From an uncultured Eubacteriales bacterium (lineage in GTDB: Bacteria; Bacillota; Clostridia; Oscillospirales; Acutalibacteraceae): DNA of 18,737 nt. The position numbers were made by a program, and so were the translations under genes. Location of the stretch: the NCBI GenBank assembly GCA_934476545.1, contig CAKSOB010000020.1, positions 1 to 18,737 on the forward strand, in the 5' to 3' direction. Below the pieces are notes generated by a model that was given only the letters and a program-made list of their open reading frames with translations, had not been told where the DNA came from and did no database searches. The number at the start of each line of letters is the position of its first letter. Within the stretch, counting starts at the first letter, position 1. This document shows positions 1-6,363 of this stretch, piece by piece.

Positions 1-2
1 AA

Positions 3-425
3 GAAATCCATTCTGTGATTGCAGCAACTGTTGATGATAGCGGTCTGCCTGTTACATGTGCGATTGATATAATGGATAGTGACGAAAAAGGATTGTATTT
101 TTTAACGGCAAAAGGAAAAGGCTTTTATACCCGCTTAAAGAAAAATGAATATGTTGCACTAACGGGGATAAAGGGTAAGGATACTTTGTCTTGTGTGGCA
201 ATATCGCTACGTGGAAATGTAAAAGAACTTGGAAACACGCTCTTACCTTGGCTGCTTGAAAAAAATCCATATATGCAGGAGATTTATCCCACAAAGGAAT
301 CCCAAAAGGCGTTGACAGTATTCCTAATTTATGAAGGCAGTGGCGAATGGTTTAACCTTTCCAAACAGCCGATTGAGCGAGCTTCTTTTACAATCGGCAA
401 CGGCTTGCTTACCGGCAAGTGCTGA
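3..425 (+). CDS. Pyridoxamine 5'-phosphate oxidase-like flavin-binding protein, truncated at both ends
   Basis: The frame is open at the left window edge, so the true start lies outside. The visible part reads as a split-barrel FMN-binding (PPOX-like) domain, with ATVDDSGLPVTCAIDIMD near the start, LYFLTAKGKGFYTRL next and VFLIYEGSGEWFNLSKQPIER at the end. In clostridial relatives as I remember them, the sequence after PIER.SF.G continues into a C-terminal ferredoxin-like domain with two CxxCxxC clusters. Here the homology stops after SFTIG (about 381-399). The last residues, NGLLTGKC, are read from DNA that is antisense to ilvB codons. The protein therefore lacks the expected Fe-S tail. Substrate and role are unknown; relatives are general redox flavoproteins. 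Family assignment is fairly secure. Whether the truncated gene is functional, or even real, is doubtful. Confidence 0.7.
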   Translation, partial: EIHSVIAATVDDSGLPVTCAIDIMDSDEKGLYFLTAKGKGFYTRLKKNEYVALTGIKGKDTLSCVAISLRGNVKELGNTLLPWLLEKNPYMQEIYPTKESQKALTVFLIYEGSGEWFNLSKQPIERASFTIGNGLLTGKC

Positions 426-988
426 CGACGTTCTTCTTGCTCGTCAAACGGCTGCGTAATATCTCGTGGAGTAAACTCACAAATCGCACCGGTAATGTCC
501 TTTGGAATATCTACCAAAACCGGACCCTTTCTGCCTTCGTTAGCAATACGGAAGGCATGACGAAGGGTGTCTGCCAAGTTCTCTACCTTTTTCACAATAA
601 AGTTGTGCTTGGTAATCGGCATGGTAATACCTGTGATGTCCACCTCTTGGAAGCTGTCCAAGCCCAACAAGTTCAGGTTTACGTTACCGGTGATGGCAAC
701 CATCGGAACGGAATCCATGTAAGCGGTGGCAATACCGGTAACCAAGTTGGTTGCCCCTGGGCCGGAGGTTGCAATGCACACACCGGTTTTTCCGCTGGCA
801 CGGGCATATCCGTCTGCTGCGTGGGCTGCGCCTTGCTCATGGGCAGTGCAGATGTGATTAATTCGATCTTGATATTCGTAAAGGGCGTCATAAATATTCA
901 AAACGGCGCCGCCGGGATAGCCGAATACGGTATCGACTTTCTGCTCCAGCAAGCATTCCATGATAATTTGTGCTCCTGTTAAACGCAT
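329..988 (-). CDS. ilvB: Acetolactate synthase large subunit, N-terminal fragment
   Basis: ALS joins two pyruvates, or pyruvate and 2-ketobutyrate, using TPP in Val/Leu/Ile synthesis. The N-terminal TPP-binding domain is plain: FGYPGGAVLNIYDALY at residues 22-37, the catalytic Glu51 in HEQGAAHAADGYARA, then SGPGATNLVTGIATAYMDSVPM. Homology runs to about residue 200 (HLPVSKPLP), where the FAD-binding middle domain should begin. The last 20 or so residues are antisense to the PPOX gene, followed by a stop. The usual length is about 550-570 residues, so the middle domain and the C-terminal TPP-diphosphate domain are missing and the fragment cannot be an active enzyme. The ATG at 988 has a good AAGGAGAG site about 8 bases upstream and follows a T-box leader. 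Family certain; this is a stub by rearrangement or assembly join. Confidence 0.85.
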   Translation of the reverse strand: MRLTGAQIIMECLLEQKVDTVFGYPGGAVLNIYDALYEYQDRINHICTAHEQGAAHAADGYARASGKTGVCIATSGPGATNLVTGIATAYMDSVPMVAITGNVNLNLLGLDSFQEVDITGITMPITKHNFIVKKVENLADTLRHAFRIANEGRKGPVLVDIPKDITGAICEFTPRDITQPFDEQEERRQHLPVSKPLPIVKEARSIGCLERLNHSPLPS

Positions 989-1063
989 AATTAACTCTCC
1001 TTTGATTTAAAACCGGTGGTTCTGTTCCATACAGCACCGCCTTTGTGTTTACAATGGGAATAA

Positions 1064-1100
1064 TAAAAAAAGTCCTCGTCTCCTACTAAGAGACGAAGAC
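1064..1100 (-). terminator. Intrinsic terminator of the T-box leader
   Basis: An 11-bp stem (GTCTTCGTCTC with GAGACGAGGAC, one G-U pair) has a 7-base TTAGTAG loop and is followed by a run of seven T. It sits just after the T-box sequence, as expected for the terminator/antiterminator switch. Confidence 0.9.
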
Positions 1101-1344
1101 TGAACGCTCCGTGGTACCACTCTTTTTCCACAGCAATCCTGTGACACTTTCCGCATCGAAACCAATGCTCTCCCTTATAACGTGGGGACGACGGGCTTCC
1201 GCTTACTGCCTTTCGGGTTCTGCTGCCTGCTGTGGAGGGATTAACACAGGACTTTGTACCGACTCGCACCAAATGTCGGCTCTCTGTACCAAAGCAATCT
1301 GTGTATGGTCTCCGTCATTGCATTTAATATTATACTAAACCATA
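1064..1344 (-). promoter_or_regulatory. T-box leader of ilvB
   Basis: Read on the - strand, this leader has the hallmarks of a tRNA-sensing T-box. Stem I carries AGAGAGCCGAC...GGTGCGAGTCGG (about 1285-1259), and its base pairs ACACAG with CTGTGT. The T-box bulge AGTGGTACCACGGAGCG lies at about 1121-1105, followed by a terminator. In the expected specifier bulge the 3' strand reads TTAATCC (1244-1238). Candidate specifier codons are ATC (Ile, 1241-1239) or TTA (Leu, 1244-1242). ATC would suit an ilv gene, but I cannot decide without folding. Uncharged cognate tRNA should pair with the GGTACC-region bulge and favour the antiterminator, turning on ilvB. Confidence 0.9.
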
Positions 1345-1350
1345 TAATTT

Positions 1351-1379
1351 ATGATAATCCGTTTCCTGTCGTTTGTCAA
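1351..1379 (-). promoter_or_regulatory. Sigma-A promoter of ilvB
   Basis: TTGACA (1379-1374) is followed by 17 bases and TATCAT (1356-1351), 11 of 12 consensus matches. An overlapping alternative is TTATCA-17-TATAAT (1357-1352, 1334-1329). Both would start transcription just before T-box stem I. The -35 lies only about 30 bases after the hydF stop. I see no terminator in between, so hydF transcripts may also enter the T-box. Confidence 0.75.
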
Positions 1380-1408
1380 GTGATTCCGCAACCGTTTTTC
1401 AATTTTTA

Positions 1409-2635
1409 TCAATTTTCGTTTTTTCTTGTCACGTTTGATCCCAAGTCCACCTGATCCAAGATTCCTGCCAGCTTTGCCAAGGCAACACCGTAGTTAGTGA
1501 TAGCGGTACCACTCTCCTGCACCCGATGAATTCGGGACAAGACGTGCTTCTTGTTAAACATACAAGCACCGCAATGGATAATCAGATCATAATCATCTAA
1601 ATTCTCCGGAAAATCAGCGCCGCTGACAAGGTCGATCTGCATGGTTTCGCCGTATCGTTTTCGCAGCAGCGCGGGAATCTTCACCCGACCGATGTCTTCC
1701 TCTAACGGCGCGTGGGTGCAGGCTTCGGCAATCAGCACCTTAGAAGTTCCATTTAAGGTGTCAATTTTCTCTGCGCCATCTACAAAAGCTTGCAAATCTC
1801 CTTTATAGGCGGCAAACAACACGGAAAAGGAAGTCAGGCGACTTTCTTTCGGCTTTTTGGCATACACCAGCGGAAAGACTTGGGAATCCGTAATGATCAA
1901 TGCCGGTGGCTTCGCCAAGGCTGCCAGTGCCGTATCCAACCGATTGGCAGTGGTACACAGCACCACGCATTGGTTATCCAATAAATCTCGAATGGTTTGC
2001 ACTTGGGGCAAAATCAACCGTCCTTTTGGTGCTTGAATATCCTGAGGCATTACCAATAAAACGGTATCATCGGGAGAAACCAACTGTCCGGTAATAGTCT
2101 TTTGCTCAAAGTCCTCCGGCACTGCCCGAATCATCGCCTGCTTTAAGGCTTCCATTCCCTCCCCTGTTTTGGCACTCACCAAAATCGGCGGTTCTTTTAA
2201 GCAGGGTTCCACGGCTTTTGCCAAAGATTCCAGTTCTTCTTCCGAGCGGAGATCTGTTTTATTGATCACGCCTACCACCGGAATCTTTCGTTTTTTCAAT
2301 TCTGTCAACCACTGCTGTTCTTTGGAAAAATCCAAGTCATCAAACAGCAGCAGTGCAATATCTGTTTTTTCCAAGGACTGCTTGGTTTTTTCCACCCGCA
2401 TTTCGCCCAAATGACCGTCGTCATCAAAGCCGGCGGTATCAATCAACAAACAGGGACCGATTCCCGGAATTTCCATTGCTTTTGAAACCGGATCGGTAGT
2501 CGTTCCCGGCACATTGCTGACTAATGCAATATGCTGCCCCGTTATTCCGTTAATCAAAGAGGATTTTCCGCTGTTCCGCTTTCCGTACAAGCTGATATGC
2601 AGCCGGTTTGCACCGGGGGTATTGGTCAAGCTCAT
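1409..2635 (-). CDS. hydF: [FeFe]-hydrogenase H-cluster maturation GTPase HydF
   Basis: HydF is the scaffold on which the 2Fe subcluster made by HydE and HydG is assembled and handed to apo-hydrogenase. An Era-like GTPase domain comes first: P-loop GKRNSGKS at about residues 18-25 (numbered from the chosen start), switch region GTTTDPV, DTAGFDD near 66-72, and NKTD. The C-terminal cluster domain has the family pattern CxH (ACTHAPLEED) and, 46 residues later, HCGAC. This gives the three cysteines and the histidine expected to hold its Fe-S cluster. An in-frame ATG at 2641 abuts the GAGGG Shine-Dalgarno directly. The ATG at 2635 is 6 bases from it, so it is the better start (408 residues, normal length). 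The gene begins a few bases after the hydG stop and is surely co-transcribed with it. Acts in the cytoplasm. Confidence 0.95.
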   Translation of the reverse strand: MSLTNTPGANRLHISLYGKRNSGKSSLINGITGQHIALVSNVPGTTTDPVSKAMEIPGIGPCLLIDTAGFDDDGHLGEMRVEKTKQSLEKTDIALLLFDDLDFSKEQQWLTELKKRKIPVVGVINKTDLRSEEELESLAKAVEPCLKEPPILVSAKTGEGMEALKQAMIRAVPEDFEQKTITGQLVSPDDTVLLVMPQDIQAPKGRLILPQVQTIRDLLDNQCVVLCTTANRLDTALAALAKPPALIITDSQVFPLVYAKKPKESRLTSFSVLFAAYKGDLQAFVDGAEKIDTLNGTSKVLIAEACTHAPLEEDIGRVKIPALLRKRYGETMQIDLVSGADFPENLDDYDLIIHCGACMFNKKHVLSRIHRVQESGTAITNYGVALAKLAGILDQVDLGSNVTRKNEN

Positions 2636-2651
2636 TGTCATCCCTCTTTCA

Positions 2652-4079
2652 TTAGAAGCGGAAGTCCCGCTTACCTTCCATCAACTCTTTCAAGTACAGT
2701 TCCGCTCTTGCTTTTACCTTTGGATTCGGAACATGCTGAAGTTCCTCTTGGATAACGGCTTCACCCTTTTTCTTGGTGTCTTCGGAAGCATAGTCTTCCA
2801 AGTATTCTTTTAATGTCATGATCGCATTGGGCTGACAGCAGTTTGCGATTTGACCGGATTTTACAAGCTGCATAAACCGGTCACCGGTTCTGCCCTCTCG
2901 GTAGCAAGCGGTACAGAAGCTGGGAACATAGCCCAAATCCAACATCCAGTTTACAATCTCATCCAATGTGCGGGTATCCTCCACGTCAAACTGCTCTGTG
3001 GTTTGCTTCTCTACCACCGGCTCCTCCGGCTCTGCATATCCGCCAACACTGGTTTTGGAACCGCCGCTGATTTGGGAAACACCCAGCTCCAAGGCACGCT
3101 CCCGAGAACTCATGGACTCTCTGGTAGAAATAATCATTCCGGTGTATGGAACGGCAATTCGCAAAACAGCTACAATCTTTGCAAAAATATCCTCGGAAAT
3201 ACTGTTTTCAAAATCATTCACATCAATATCATCCGCAGGACGAATACGAGGCACACTGATGGTATGCGGTCCAACGCCCCAAACAGCTTCCAAATGCTCG
3301 GCGTGCATCAGCATACCCACAAAGTCATAGCGGTACTTATCCAGTCCAAACAAAACGCCGATGCCTACATCGTCAATGCCACCTTCCATGGCGCGGTCCA
3401 TTGCTTCTGTGTGGTAAGCATAGTTGCTCTTTGGTCCGGTTGGATGAAGCTGCTCATAGGAATCCTTATGGTAGGTTTCTTGGAACAAAATATAGGTACC
3501 GATTCCTGCCTCATGAAGTTTTCTGTAATTTTCTACGGTGGTAGCAGCAATATTTACATTTACACGACGAATTGCACCGTTTTTATGCTTGATACTGTAA
3601 ATGGTTTCAATGCTCTCCAAAATGTATTCGATCGGATTGTTTACCGGATCTTCGCCTGCTTCCAGCGCCAACCGCTTATGTCCCATATCTTGCAGAGCGA
3701 TGACTTCCTGCTTGATTTCTTCTTGTGTCAGCTTTTTGCGGCACATGGTTTTATTTTTATAATGGTACGGACAATAGATACATCCGTTGACACAGTAGTT
3801 GGACAGGTACAGCGGCGCAAACATTACAATCCGGTTTCCGTAAAATTTTTGTTTGATTTTCTTTGCCAGCCCTTCAATCCGTTGGTTCAGATCGGGCAGG
3901 GTACATTCTAATAACACAGCGGCTTCTCTGTGAGACAGTCCCTTGCAGTCCTCCGCTCTGTCGAGAAGAGATTCGATCAATTCCCGATTTTCTTTATTTT
4001 CCTCCGCATAACGAAGGGTCTCTAAAATTTCTTCATCGTTGATAAATTCTGTGGCTACTCTTGATTTTGGATCATACAT
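2652..4079 (-). CDS. hydG: [FeFe]-hydrogenase maturation radical-SAM tyrosine lyase HydG
   Basis: HydG cleaves tyrosine by SAM radical chemistry to p-cresol plus the CO and CN ligands of the H-cluster, built into an Fe(CO)2(CN) synthon. The radical-SAM cluster motif CVNGCIYC is present as C96, C100, C103 (CX3CX2C). The C-terminal auxiliary cluster motif is C389, C392 and C415 (CX2CX22C, in FCTACYREGRTGDRF...NCC). Length is 475 residues, normal for HydG, and together these motifs separate it from ThiH and HydE. The gene sits 37 bases after the TM1266-like gene and runs into hydF. Its SD is AAAGGAGAAGC, 4 bases before the ATG's immediate upstream sequence. Both catalytic clusters appear intact, so the enzyme should be active. 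Confidence 0.97.
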   Translation of the reverse strand: MYDPKSRVATEFINDEEILETLRYAEENKENRELIESLLDRAEDCKGLSHREAAVLLECTLPDLNQRIEGLAKKIKQKFYGNRIVMFAPLYLSNYCVNGCIYCPYHYKNKTMCRKKLTQEEIKQEVIALQDMGHKRLALEAGEDPVNNPIEYILESIETIYSIKHKNGAIRRVNVNIAATTVENYRKLHEAGIGTYILFQETYHKDSYEQLHPTGPKSNYAYHTEAMDRAMEGGIDDVGIGVLFGLDKYRYDFVGMLMHAEHLEAVWGVGPHTISVPRIRPADDIDVNDFENSISEDIFAKIVAVLRIAVPYTGMIISTRESMSSRERALELGVSQISGGSKTSVGGYAEPEEPVVEKQTTEQFDVEDTRTLDEIVNWMLDLGYVPSFCTACYREGRTGDRFMQLVKSGQIANCCQPNAIMTLKEYLEDYASEDTKKKGEAVIQEELQHVPNPKVKARAELYLKELMEGKRDFRF

Positions 4080-4116
4080 AATGCTTCTCCTTTCGATGTA
4101 ACAGTATTTACCTAGT

Positions 4117-4374
4117 TTAGGCTTTGGTATAAATCGCTTTTACGGTAATATTCGGGATCATTCCCAGTTTGCCGCACAGGGCGCTAATGGTGTTATTCGG
4201 GGCGTCCACCACAATGCTAATGATGTTGATGCCCTTCTGGCGGTAAGGAAGTCCCATGCGCCCTACCACATATTGACTGTACTCCCCCAGAATTGCGTTA
4301 ACCGGTTCGGAAGAGGCGTTGTCCTGTAACAGGATTCCCACCAATGCCACGCGGCTGTCGGTTGTGTTGCACAT
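4117..4374 (-). CDS. TM1266-family iron-only hydrogenase system putative regulator
   Basis: A small ACT-like (ferredoxin fold) protein of 85 residues with the family core RVALVGILLQDN..., then EPVNAILGEY, RMGLPY and a closing GMIPNITVKAIYTK. Proteins of this family are repeatedly found beside hydE/F/G and are annotated as hydrogenase-system regulators, but the molecular role is not established to my knowledge. An upstream ATG at 4443 falls inside the leader's terminator hairpin. The ATG at 4374 has AAAGGGAGC 8 bases upstream and gives the normal family length, so I chose it. It is the first gene of the operon and lies immediately after the attenuator-like leader. A good match for family; function inferred from context only. 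Confidence 0.88.
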   Translation of the reverse strand: MCNTTDSRVALVGILLQDNASSEPVNAILGEYSQYVVGRMGLPYRQKGINIISIVVDAPNNTISALCGKLGMIPNITVKAIYTKA

Positions 4375-4628
4375 AATGACTGCTCCCTTTCTTTTGGGTA
4401 ATGATGGGCGAAAAAGCAAACGCTCTGTGATGCAGAACAACACAGAGCGATCTATCTACGATTGCAAAGCCGAGGCTTTCTCCGTTTGCAGAAAAACCAA
4501 GGGCAGCAGTGCAGTGATCGCCTTATTGCTCGGAACTCCTTGCAGGTTAGTACGATTTGCTTTTTTGTCCGTCTTTCCGCACTTCTCGTGTTGGGAATTC
4601 TCCCGCCCGGTCAGCGCTTCGTAAAGAC
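4375..4628 (-). promoter_or_regulatory. Structured 5' leader of the hydrogenase-maturation operon (candidate riboswitch/attenuator)
   Basis: The leader of about 250 nt between the promoter and the TM1266-like gene contains no plausible gene. It shows several possible helices. GTCTTT (4628-4623) pairs with AAAGAC. GGGA-GAAT-TCCC and CAC-GAGAA-GTG form hairpins near 4605-4579. CAAGG (4542-4538) can pair with CCTTG. AAAGCC-TC-GGCTTT lies near 4479-4466. An intrinsic terminator follows. GGCGATC (4522-4516) is complementary to GATCGC (4452-4447), which overlaps the terminator's 5' arm and would compete with it. I compared it by eye with T-box, SAM, TPP, cobalamin, FMN, Moco, NiCo/czcD and THF patterns and saw no match. 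Confidence 0.55.
4411..4449 (-). terminator. Intrinsic terminator inside the hyd operon leader
   Basis: A perfect 9-bp stem, CGCTCTGTG (4449-4441) with CACAGAGCG (4429-4421), has an 11-base loop and is followed by TTTGCTTTTT. It lies about 40 bases before the first start codon and downstream of the promoter, so it must be conditional or leaky if the operon is expressed. Confidence 0.85.
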
Positions 4629-4634
4629 ACTTTT

Positions 4635-4663
4635 ATTATACCATACCGACTTTTTACAGGCAA
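4635..4663 (-). promoter_or_regulatory. Promoter of the hyd maturation operon
   Basis: TTGCCT (4663-4658), 17 bases, TATAAT (4640-4635) on the - strand. Transcription should begin near 4628, at the first pairing element of the leader. It is divergent from the metF promoter about 65 bases away. Confidence 0.75.
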
Positions 4664-4723
4664 TCTTTTTTCTTTCAGATTGTAACAATATCACGAAAAG
4701 AATCGGAAAACGAAACAGAGTAA

Positions 4724-4753
4724 TTGACAAGGTTTTAAAAAATCCGTTATAAT
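4724..4753 (+). promoter_or_regulatory. Promoter of the metF operon
   Basis: Perfect consensus boxes: TTGACA (4724-4729), 18-base spacer, TATAAT (4748-4753). The predicted transcript begins near 4760 and has a short AT-rich leader. Confidence 0.85.
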
Positions 4754-4789
4754 AATAAGGTTGTAATAATATAGATTGTTTCAAAAAAT

Positions 4790-4818
4790 AAAAAGCAAGT
4801 TTTCTCCTTGCTTTTTTC
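4790..4818 (+). terminator. Terminator-like hairpin in the metF leader
   Basis: AAAAAGCAAG (4790-4799) pairs over 10 bp with CTTGCTTTTT (4807-4816), with loop TTTTCTC and a T-rich 3' side. Only four of the pairs are G-C, so it may be a weak terminator. CTCCTT (4804-4809), spanning loop and stem, is complementary to the metF Shine-Dalgarno AAGGAG (4828-4833). Because it lies between promoter and gene it would act as an attenuator or translation switch rather than an operon end. Confidence 0.5.
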
Positions 4819-4841
4819 TATGATCGGAAGGAGTATCCATT

Positions 4842-5711
4842 ATGAAAATATCCGAACTGCTGAATACAGACAAACCTTGTGTTTCCTGCGAAATCTTCCC
4901 GCCAAAACCCGGCGTTAGCTTAGAGGGCATTACACAGGTAGTGGACAAGCTGGCAGAAAGTAAGCCGAAATTCATCAGCGTTACTTACGGTGCTTCCGGA
5001 AGCAATTCCAATCGTACCGTAGAAATTGCAGCCGATATTCAAAACCGTCACCACATTCCGGCGTTGGCACACATGACTTGTGTTTGCGCCGATGATACTA
5101 AAATTGAAGAAACCCTGCAATCCTATAAGGAAAACGGCATCGAAAACATTTTGGCACTTCGCGGCGACCTTCCAAAAGATATGGATTCTTCTGCTCCTAG
5201 AACCTTCCAATATGCTTATCAACTGATTGAAAAAATCAAGAAGCACGGAGATTTCTGCATTGGTGCTGCCTGCTATCCCGAAGGACACGTAGAGTGCGCC
5301 CGCAAAGAGGACGATATCGACCACCTGAAGCAAAAGGTAGACAGCGGATGTGACTTCATGACAACACAAATGTTCTTCAACAATGATGTGCTCTATCACT
5401 TTTTGTATCGCACCCTTGCCAAAGGCATTGACATTCCGGTTGTTGCAGGCATCATGCCGGTAACCAATGCGGCGCAGATCAACCGAATCATTTCTTTGTC
5501 CGGTACCTATTTGCCGCCACGGTTCAAGTCCATGGTGGAAAAGTTTGAGAATAATCCGGAAGCCATGCTGCAAGCCGGTATTGCTTACACCACAGAGCAA
5601 ATTATTGATTTGATTTGCAATGGCGTAAACCGCATTCATCTTTACACCATGAATAAGCCGGAAATTGCAGCGGCAATTTTCAAAAATCTGTCTTCGATTA
5701 TTGGAGCATAA
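4842..5711 (+). CDS. metF: Methylenetetrahydrofolate reductase
   Basis: Reduces 5,10-methylene-THF to 5-methyl-THF, the methyl donor for methionine synthase. This is a short bacterial-type MTHFR of 289 residues forming one FAD-binding TIM barrel. Family signatures: SCEIFPPKPG with the conserved Glu17, SVTYGASGS, LALRGDLPKD, GAACYPEGH (FAD/folate region), TTQMFFNNDVLYHF and VAGIMPVTN. The start has GGAAGGAG 8 bases upstream. It is the first gene of an operon with the reactivation protein (3-base gap) and metH, so its product feeds directly into the next enzyme. It has no MetV-like partner here, as would be expected of some acetogen-type MTHFRs. It may use NADH or a reduced electron carrier; the sequence alone does not say. 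Confidence 0.96.
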   Translation: MKISELLNTDKPCVSCEIFPPKPGVSLEGITQVVDKLAESKPKFISVTYGASGSNSNRTVEIAADIQNRHHIPALAHMTCVCADDTKIEETLQSYKENGIENILALRGDLPKDMDSSAPRTFQYAYQLIEKIKKHGDFCIGAACYPEGHVECARKEDDIDHLKQKVDSGCDFMTTQMFFNNDVLYHFLYRTLAKGIDIPVVAGIMPVTNAAQINRIISLSGTYLPPRFKSMVEKFENNPEAMLQAGIAYTTEQIIDLICNGVNRIHLYTMNKPEIAAAIFKNLSSIIGA

Positions 5712-5714
5712 ATC

Positions 5715-6362
5715 ATGGATCTAAATCGTAAAGAAATCTACCGTTATCTCGGCTATAAAGGCACCGCCCCGGATGAAACGGTTTCCGCTGTGGTAGAGGA
5801 TTCCATTGTCGAGCTGCTCCGTGTGATGCGGCCAAAATTTGTCAGCCGCCCGGTCACCATTACCCGTCCTTCGGAAAATATAGTACTGCTAGATACCATT
5901 GAGGTGCATAGCAAAAGTCTTTATCAGCACTTAGATACTTGTAGTGAAGGTGTTTTGCTTGCCGCCACACTGGGAGCCTCGGTGGATATGTTGATTCATC
6001 GGTATAATGTGATGGATATGAGCCGAGCTGTCATTTTGCAAGCCTGTGCAGCGGCCGCTATCGAACGTGTCTGTGACGATCATCAGGGTAAAATTGAGGA
6101 ACAGGCAAAAGAAAAGGGATTATTTTTACGTCCTCGATTCAGCCCCGGCTATGGAGATTTTCCGCTCACCTACCAAAAGGATGTGCTGGGACTGTTGGAT
6201 GCCCAACGGCGAATTGGGCTAACCCGCACAGAAAGCAATATGCTGACGCCCAGTAAATCGGTAACGGCAGTGATTGGATTTACACCGGTAGATACCAGTT
6301 GTCATATTTCTCGCTGCATGATTTGCAGTGCAAAAAATTGTCCATTCAGAAAGGAAGACTGA
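5715..6362 (+). CDS. Stand-alone methionine synthase reactivation domain protein
   Basis: This 215-residue protein matches the SAM-binding activation domain that forms the C-terminus of full-length MetH. That domain reduces and remethylates inactive cob(II)alamin using SAM. The key region is LRPRFSPGYGDFPL (about residues 135-148), corresponding to the RxxxGYpxxP motif that binds SAM in E. coli MetH. It ends with a cysteine-rich tail, SRCMICSAKNCPFR, also common in stand-alone versions. It lies between metF and metH, with a 3-base gap upstream and a 1-base gap downstream, and the following MetH lacks exactly this domain. It almost certainly acts in trans on that enzyme. The electron donor is not encoded here. 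Confidence 0.9.
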   Translation: MDLNRKEIYRYLGYKGTAPDETVSAVVEDSIVELLRVMRPKFVSRPVTITRPSENIVLLDTIEVHSKSLYQHLDTCSEGVLLAATLGASVDMLIHRYNVMDMSRAVILQACAAAAIERVCDDHQGKIEEQAKEKGLFLRPRFSPGYGDFPLTYQKDVLGLLDAQRRIGLTRTESNMLTPSKSVTAVIGFTPVDTSCHISRCMICSAKNCPFRKED

Positions 6363-6363
6363 C

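Noticed and set aside
991..1272. 93-codon frame on the - strand before ilvB
   Set aside because: It is read through the T-box stem, bulge and terminator, which are clearly RNA elements.
2850..3911. Open frame of 353 codons opposite hydG
   Set aside because: hydG has complete catalytic motifs on the - strand; the opposite frame has no recognisable domain.
4462..4752. 96-codon frame on the + strand in the hyd/met divergent region
   Set aside because: It overlaps both divergent promoters, has no Shine-Dalgarno and shows no recognisable sequence family.
4754..4841. SAM (S-box) or T-box riboswitch before metF
   Set aside because: The leader is only about 80 nt and AT-rich, with none of the conserved S-box or T-box core sequences.
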